Of a DNA stretch of 28,110 bases, positions 24,292 to 28,110 are shown one piece after another. The notes below the pieces were generated by a model, which was not told where the DNA came from, ran no database searches, and saw only the letters and a list, made by a program, of their open reading frames with translations. Numbering within the stretch: position 1 is the first letter of the stretch; each line of letters opens with the position of its first letter. This stretch comes from an uncultured bacterium (lineage in GTDB: Bacteria > Verrucomicrobiota > Lentisphaeria > Victivallales > UBA1829): NCBI GenBank assembly GCA_900548385.1, contig URKJ01000050.1, positions 1-28,110 on the forward strand, read 5' to 3'. Made by a program: the position numbers and the translations under genes.

Positions 24292-24348
24292 CGGGATTTC
24301 CGGTCACTCTTATCAATCATTCCTTAATAAGATAGAACCGGAATCCCG
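24292..24348. repeat. Inverted repeat upstream of gntR
   Basis: CGGGATTTCCGGT (24292-24304) and ACCGGAATCCCG (24337-24348) are inverted copies differing by a single T, 32 bp apart. The right arm falls inside a candidate minus-strand promoter (TTGTAA at 24352-24357, 17 bp, TATCTT at 24329-24334, both partial matches); the left arm lies in the predicted leader. It may be a two-site operator for autoregulation of gntR. It lacks a T-run and has too large a loop to be a normal terminator. Confidence 0.45.
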
Positions 24349-24367
24349 ATTTTACAATCGCATTTTG

Positions 24368-27300
24368 TTATTTTTCCGCGATTTCAAAGAAGACCGCCGG
24401 ACCGCCCGGCAGCTTTGCCGTGTCCACACGCAGGTGCAGACGGCCGTTTTTCACTGTTACAGGGATTTCGCCCTGGCGTTTTCCGCTCAGATCAACGGCA
24501 AACGCTTTCAGGTTCGCGGCATTCCGATTGCGGATTGCCACTTCAAACACTCCGGTCTCATAGAGTACCGGAAGGGACCCCATTTTCTGCATGACCCTGC
24601 GCGAGGAGTCGTTGAACACCATGCCGGAGTTGACGGCATCGGTCGCATAAACGACCATCAGGTGATTGGAGGAGTCCAGCGCGGGCGCTTCGTCGATGGA
24701 GACCGCCGCGAGGTTGCCGTTGCGGGTCATTTCAAGGATCTCAAGCGCGGAGAGTTTTGCTTTGGTTCCGGCGAGTCCGCAAATGCCCTGAAGCCGTTTC
24801 GTATCAATGCTCATGAAAGATTTTTTGGCATTGAGCAGCAGTTCGCCGGTGGAACTTTCGAAGATCTCTTTGGAAGCGTCCGTGCGGTTGTCCGCCGGAA
24901 TCATGCCGCGTTTTTTCAAGTCGCGCACAAGCGAATCCAGATTGAAAACGGATTTTTCTCCGCCGTCCACAATGCTGGAGAAACCTGCCGTTCCGAGTGC
25001 GGCGACCGTTACGGCGCTTCCGCCGGTCCGCTGCAGTGCCACTTCATTTTTCCGGAGCGGGAATACCGGTTTGCCGTCTTTTGCATTTTCCACGTTGAAG
25101 CGTCCGAGGAGAACGAGACGGGTCTGTTCGGATCCGAGTCCCCAGCGGTAAGCATGGTTCTCAAGGACCTCCGGCTCGTTCAGAATGACTCGGCTGATCA
25201 GGTCCGCCTCCCGTACGTCGCCGCGGGCATAGATATAATATGCGAGGAATTCACTTGCATACATGATCGGGTCGCATACGCCGCCGAACGGATGATTCCG
25301 GCCGCCGTGTGCGGACATCTGGTCAATGAACGCCGTAACGCCGCCGAGTCCCTGAAGCGCCGCATAACCGTCGGTCACAAATGCCTGTTCGTAACGGTGA
25401 CGGTTCCAGAAGACGTGCCCGTGTTCCGTGATGATGTACGGCTTGCCCGGCATCTGATACGCATAGAATCCGCGGGCGACGTTCGCGGCGCTGGCGATGG
25501 AGCTGCTCTGATTAATCGTCGAACCCGGCTGAACGTAGTTGCTCGGATGCGCATGGTAGGAGTTCATGGCGACAAAATCCGCTTTTTCACGTGCCATCAC
25601 ATACTGGATGGATTTGCCCATGTTGAAGTTCGTGACGGGTCCTTTCCAGCCGAGTTCCCGCAGAGTGGCGATATAGAAATCAAGGATTTCCCGCTCCATC
25701 ATCCGTGTGAATTCAAAGGCATCCCTGCCGCGGGGAGTCGTTTCCATCATGTCGGAGCCGCGGAACACCGGAAGATCGTCGAAACTTTTCCAGTCGTTTT
25801 TCAGCTGCCATGCGGCTTTCACACGGTCAATAGTTCCGTATTTCTTTTTGAGAAACTCTTTCCAGCGCGGCATGGCTTCCGGGAAGTCTTTCGCGGAACT
25901 GAAAACGAACTCCTGCTCATTGTAACCGATCAGGCATACCAGCATCGGGTCGTCGACCAGACGCATTTTCGTGTAAGGATTCACGGTCTGCAGGATCTTG
26001 CGGGCTCCGGCTTTCCAGTTTTCCTGACTGTCCTTGTCGAAATAGATGTGCTTTCTGGCGTCTTTATGATCTTTGCGCCAGGTCCAGTCCGCCCAGGTGA
26101 TACCGGGATAATAGCCGAGGCTGCTCGAACCGATATCAAGATTCAGATAGATACCGTTGTCCTTCATGCATTTGAGCGCATAAAAGAAGTTGTCGAATAC
26201 GTCGGCAGGGAAATCCAGTCCCTTTTTCTGGGCGAGCTCACTGTCGATGAAGTGCATACGGAGCATGTTGTAGCCCTTGTGACGGTAGGTGCGGATGGCG
26301 TCATGGATCTTGCTTTTCTGATCCTTGCCGGAGTCGGAATACAGAAAATCGCAGTAAGTTCTTTTCCCGACGGAAATATCGGGTTGGATAAACGTATTCG
26401 GAAACAGGGCGGCAAAGAAACGAACGGGTTTTTCCGGAGCCTTTTCAAATGCAAAATTACCGTCTTCATTGATGATTACGCGACCGAACGCTCCCGCGGG
26501 GGCACGTTTTTCCGTGCCAAGATCCAATGCCGAACCGGGAACGACACCGACTTTTTTCGGCAGATGGAATACTTTCCAGGTGTCGTTGATTTTGGTCGTC
26601 TCAATTTGCGCCTTGGGAAATTCATAGGCGTTGGAGGAGAGGGTTGCGGCAAGAACGATCCAGACCGAGGTTTGGGATTTCGGTGTAAAACGGATGTCGC
26701 GGATTGCGCCGATTTTGTCGGAAAGCGGAAAAACGGAGACGAATACGCCGACGATTCCGCCGCTGGAATTGGTCCAGACCGAAGCCGGATGTGCATTTTT
26801 ACCCGGTTTCGCCATCCACCAGTCGTTGACGTCTCGTCCGCCCTGAACTTCAATTACCTGTGTTTCGCCATTCTTGCCGGTGACGGTAATCGTTCCGATC
26901 AGACCTTGAGAACCGTAGGTGAGGGTATGCAACAGATAGAGATATTTGCCGGACAGGTCATTTTTGCTGAGATCAAGCGTTGCGTCGGAAAGTCCTTTGC
27001 CGAAAGTGCCGGAACGGAATGTCATAACGCTTTTACCGTTGTTCTTTGCCGGATCGACCGCTTTGAACGGAACATTGGCATAACGTTTTGCCTTGAAATC
27101 GAATTTCCGGGCATCGTTGTCCGGTCCCTGATCGGACCATCCGCCTTTTCCGTCGCCGGCTTTCGGATCGGCATACCCCATGTTCATCAGCTTGGAAAGA
27201 TCAAGCAGGGTGTCGAGAATTTCCACTTTGAGGTTGCGGAAGAGGATGGTTCCGGTTCCCCGCTCGGTGCCGAGACAGAAATCAATTTTATCCCCGTTTG

Positions 27301-27718
27301 CCGGAACGGTAAATTCAAAAGAATAGTTCTTCCAGTCGTTGGTTCCAGTGACGGGATTGTTCTGCGGATAGAATGTTTCGCCGGGAGTGCGGACGGTCAT
27401 CATGAATTTACCGCCGGTTCTGGTGTCGCCGACGGGTTTCAGATCCACGGTTTTGGCATCGACGGAGACTTTGACGCGTTTCCCCTGAAGCGGTTTCGCG
27501 GGAATTCCGCGGATCACGCCCCGGAATGCGCCGTTTGCCGATTTGTCCGCGGTGATCTCGATCCCTGTTCCGGCAACGGCTTTTGCCTTTGTTCCGGGTG
27601 CGACCCACCACCGCTGGAGGGAATTTTCCCCGTTCAGGGAATTAAAGTAATGGGTATTAGCGTCTGCTGTCGCCACGAGGCTTGCCAGACATAAAACCGT
27701 CAGACATTTCCATTTCAT
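24368..27718 (-). CDS. Secreted clan GH-A glycosidase with N-terminal carbohydrate-binding and GWSDQG modules
   Basis: 1116 residues. I start at the ATG at 27718, where AGAGG lies 8-10 nt upstream and a clean signal peptide begins (MKWKCLTVLCLASLVATADA); the longer frame from 27778 puts a charged tail before it. Residues about 25-170 look like a beta-sandwich carbohydrate-binding domain; about 172-362 is a GWSDQGPDND module shared with the glycosidase at 464. The catalytic (beta/alpha)8 barrel spans about 440-850: NMLRMHFIDSE, IGYNEQEF (acid/base E601), KYGTIDRVKAAW (about 626-637) and YIITEHGH (nucleophile E765). A beta-rich C-terminal domain closes the protein. It is closest in style to GH5/GH42-like clan members, but I cannot fix the family or substrate. 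It has its own promoter behind a pseudopilin gene, and a GntR-type regulator gene follows. Confidence 0.84.
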   Translation of the reverse strand: MKWKCLTVLCLASLVATADANTHYFNSLNGENSLQRWWVAPGTKAKAVAGTGIEITADKSANGAFRGVIRGIPAKPLQGKRVKVSVDAKTVDLKPVGDTRTGGKFMMTVRTPGETFYPQNNPVTGTNDWKNYSFEFTVPANGDKIDFCLGTERGTGTILFRNLKVEILDTLLDLSKLMNMGYADPKAGDGKGGWSDQGPDNDARKFDFKAKRYANVPFKAVDPAKNNGKSVMTFRSGTFGKGLSDATLDLSKNDLSGKYLYLLHTLTYGSQGLIGTITVTGKNGETQVIEVQGGRDVNDWWMAKPGKNAHPASVWTNSSGGIVGVFVSVFPLSDKIGAIRDIRFTPKSQTSVWIVLAATLSSNAYEFPKAQIETTKINDTWKVFHLPKKVGVVPGSALDLGTEKRAPAGAFGRVIINEDGNFAFEKAPEKPVRFFAALFPNTFIQPDISVGKRTYCDFLYSDSGKDQKSKIHDAIRTYRHKGYNMLRMHFIDSELAQKKGLDFPADVFDNFFYALKCMKDNGIYLNLDIGSSSLGYYPGITWADWTWRKDHKDARKHIYFDKDSQENWKAGARKILQTVNPYTKMRLVDDPMLVCLIGYNEQEFVFSSAKDFPEAMPRWKEFLKKKYGTIDRVKAAWQLKNDWKSFDDLPVFRGSDMMETTPRGRDAFEFTRMMEREILDFYIATLRELGWKGPVTNFNMGKSIQYVMAREKADFVAMNSYHAHPSNYVQPGSTINQSSSIASAANVARGFYAYQMPGKPYIITEHGHVFWNRHRYEQAFVTDGYAALQGLGGVTAFIDQMSAHGGRNHPFGGVCDPIMYASEFLAYYIYARGDVREADLISRVILNEPEVLENHAYRWGLGSEQTRLVLLGRFNVENAKDGKPVFPLRKNEVALQRTGGSAVTVAALGTAGFSSIVDGGEKSVFNLDSLVRDLKKRGMIPADNRTDASKEIFESSTGELLLNAKKSFMSIDTKRLQGICGLAGTKAKLSALEILEMTRNGNLAAVSIDEAPALDSSNHLMVVYATDAVNSGMVFNDSSRRVMQKMGSLPVLYETGVFEVAIRNRNAANLKAFAVDLSGKRQGEIPVTVKNGRLHLRVDTAKLPGGPAVFFEIAEK

Positions 27719-27765
27719 ATACTTACCTCTTTCTATGCAAAGTTGATTGTTTCTGTCATCAGTCC

Positions 27766-27823
27766 CGTTCTTCCGCATTATATCACGCTTCTGTGAGTTT
27801 GCAAGTCGCTATGCGGAAGAACG
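27766..27823 (-). promoter_or_regulatory. Glycosidase promoter framed by a 13-bp perfect inverted repeat
   Basis: On the minus strand, TTGCAA (27799-27804) and an exact TATAAT (27777-27782) are 16 bp apart, placing the start near 27770 and the leader at about 50 nt. The promoter is framed by CGTTCTTCCGCAT (27766-27778) and its perfect inverse ATGCGGAAGAACG (27811-27823), 32 bp apart. One arm covers the -10 and start site, the other lies just upstream of the -35. This is the geometry of a repressor binding two sites, probably the GntR-type regulator encoded downstream. Confidence 0.65.
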
Positions 27824-27852
27824 TATTTTATTGCCGAATGTTCCCGTTCGGT

Positions 27853-28080
27853 TTATTTGTCGTATGGACGCCACTGCATCATATTAAGGTTGGCAGAGCT
27901 CCAAATGTTGGCGGCATTATAGGGATTCAGACGGGATGAGCCGAGATTTTCCGAATGACCGTCAAAGAAGACCGCGTTGGCTGTCATATTGCCGCGGTGA
28001 CGGTATCCGATGACTTTCTTATCCGGTTGAGTCGTTGTAAAATCATAAGAAATGTAGGCGGAAGGTTCGAAGTCGGCAGC
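27853..28080 (-). CDS. Pseudopilin-like protein, C-terminal part (5' truncated)
   Basis: The last 75 residues of a protein cut off by adapter at 28081. GYRHRGNMTANAVFFDGHSENLG matches the His-to-DG motif near the end of the large pseudopilin families (DUF1559-like), as in the gene at 4007, and the ending NMMQWRPYDK is also typical of those proteins. The N-terminal prepilin motif would lie off the contig, so the assignment rests on the C-terminal motif and on the parallel position next to a secreted glycosidase. The apparent N-terminal MYKRQ is adapter translation. The glycosidase downstream has its own promoter in the 134-bp gap. Confidence 0.75.
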   Translation of the reverse strand, partial: AADFEPSAYISYDFTTTQPDKKVIGYRHRGNMTANAVFFDGHSENLGSSRLNPYNAANIWSSANLNMMQWRPYDK

Positions 28081-28110
28081 CTGTCTCTTATACACATCTC
28101 CGAGCCCACG
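28081..28110 (-). other. Illumina Nextera adapter (assembly artefact)
   Basis: The last 30 bases, beginning CTGTCTCTTATACACATCT, are the reverse complement of the Nextera read-2 adapter found at the left end. This is library sequence; the genome ends at 28080 in this contig. Confidence 0.97.

Noticed and set aside
24365..27694. A plus-strand open frame of 1109 codons opposite the right glycosidase, and similar long frames opposite hrpA (8588-11170), glmS (6023-7852), the TPR gene (17308-19287) and gyrB (20941-23139).
   Set aside because: Each lies antisense to a gene with clear family motifs, and the composition (rich in Arg, Gly, Phe, Val) shows no recognisable domain. Codon bias explains them.
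27834..27851. CCGAA and TTCGG hairpin after the right pseudopilin gene.
   Set aside because: Five-bp stem without a T-run; not convincing as a terminator.
1..28110. CRISPR arrays, insertion sequences, prophage genes, tRNA or rRNA genes.
   Set aside because: I found no regularly spaced repeats, transposase or integrase motifs, or RNA gene signatures. The Tn5 mosaic ends at the contig edges come from library preparation, not from a natural transposon.

Overview
The window looks like one contig from a short-read (Nextera) assembly of a member of the Lentisphaerota (Victivallis-like, PVC superphylum). This placement is an inference. It rests on two clusters combining a sugar-type regulator, a pseudopilin with a KFTLVELLIVIAII-type N-terminus and a large secreted clan GH-A glycosidase, on a run of TPR, ExbB, ExbD and TonB-like genes typical of PVC bacteria, and on the overall style of the proteins. 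No rRNA or tRNA gene is visible to settle it. Bases 1-47 and 28081-28110 are Nextera adapter, not genome.

Layout. (1) 48-422: the 3' end of an FCD-type GntR regulator, cut by the adapter. (2) 464-5819, minus strand: a compact three-gene unit, LacI-family regulator, pseudopilin, then an 1174-aa secreted GH42-like glycosidase. It is driven by a consensus sigma-70 promoter (TTGACA, 17 bp, TATAAT) with nested palindromes at the start site. (3) 6062-11773, plus strand: glmS, then hrpA 6 bp downstream. (4) 11819-23001, minus strand: an unbroken co-directional series, gyrB, recA, a secreted TPR protein, ExbB/TolQ-like, ExbD/TolR-like, a TonB-like protein, an 81-aa membrane zinc-ribbon protein and a cytoplasmic LacZ-type beta-galactosidase. 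(5) 23222-28080, minus strand: a second carbohydrate cluster, the end of a pseudopilin gene, an 1116-aa secreted GH-A glycosidase and a GntR/LacI-hybrid regulator with a strong terminator.

How it fits together. The two outer clusters look like independently regulated glycan-degradation cassettes. Each pairs a ligand-sensing repressor with a secreted glycosidase and a pseudopilin. The two glycosidases share an uncharacterised GW[S/T]DQGPxND module that sits after the catalytic core in one and before it in the other. The central series links replication and repair genes (gyrB, recA) to a Tol/Ton-like energy-transducing complex and a cytoplasmic beta-galactosidase. Whether the latter serve glycan import is open, because no outer-membrane receptor is in the window.

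The most novel-looking items are the shared module and its reversed domain order, the regulator-pseudopilin-glycosidase pattern, the inverted repeats spaced about 45 bp apart at the glycosidase and gntR promoters, and the gyrB-to-lacZ co-directional run with its small zinc-ribbon membrane protein.
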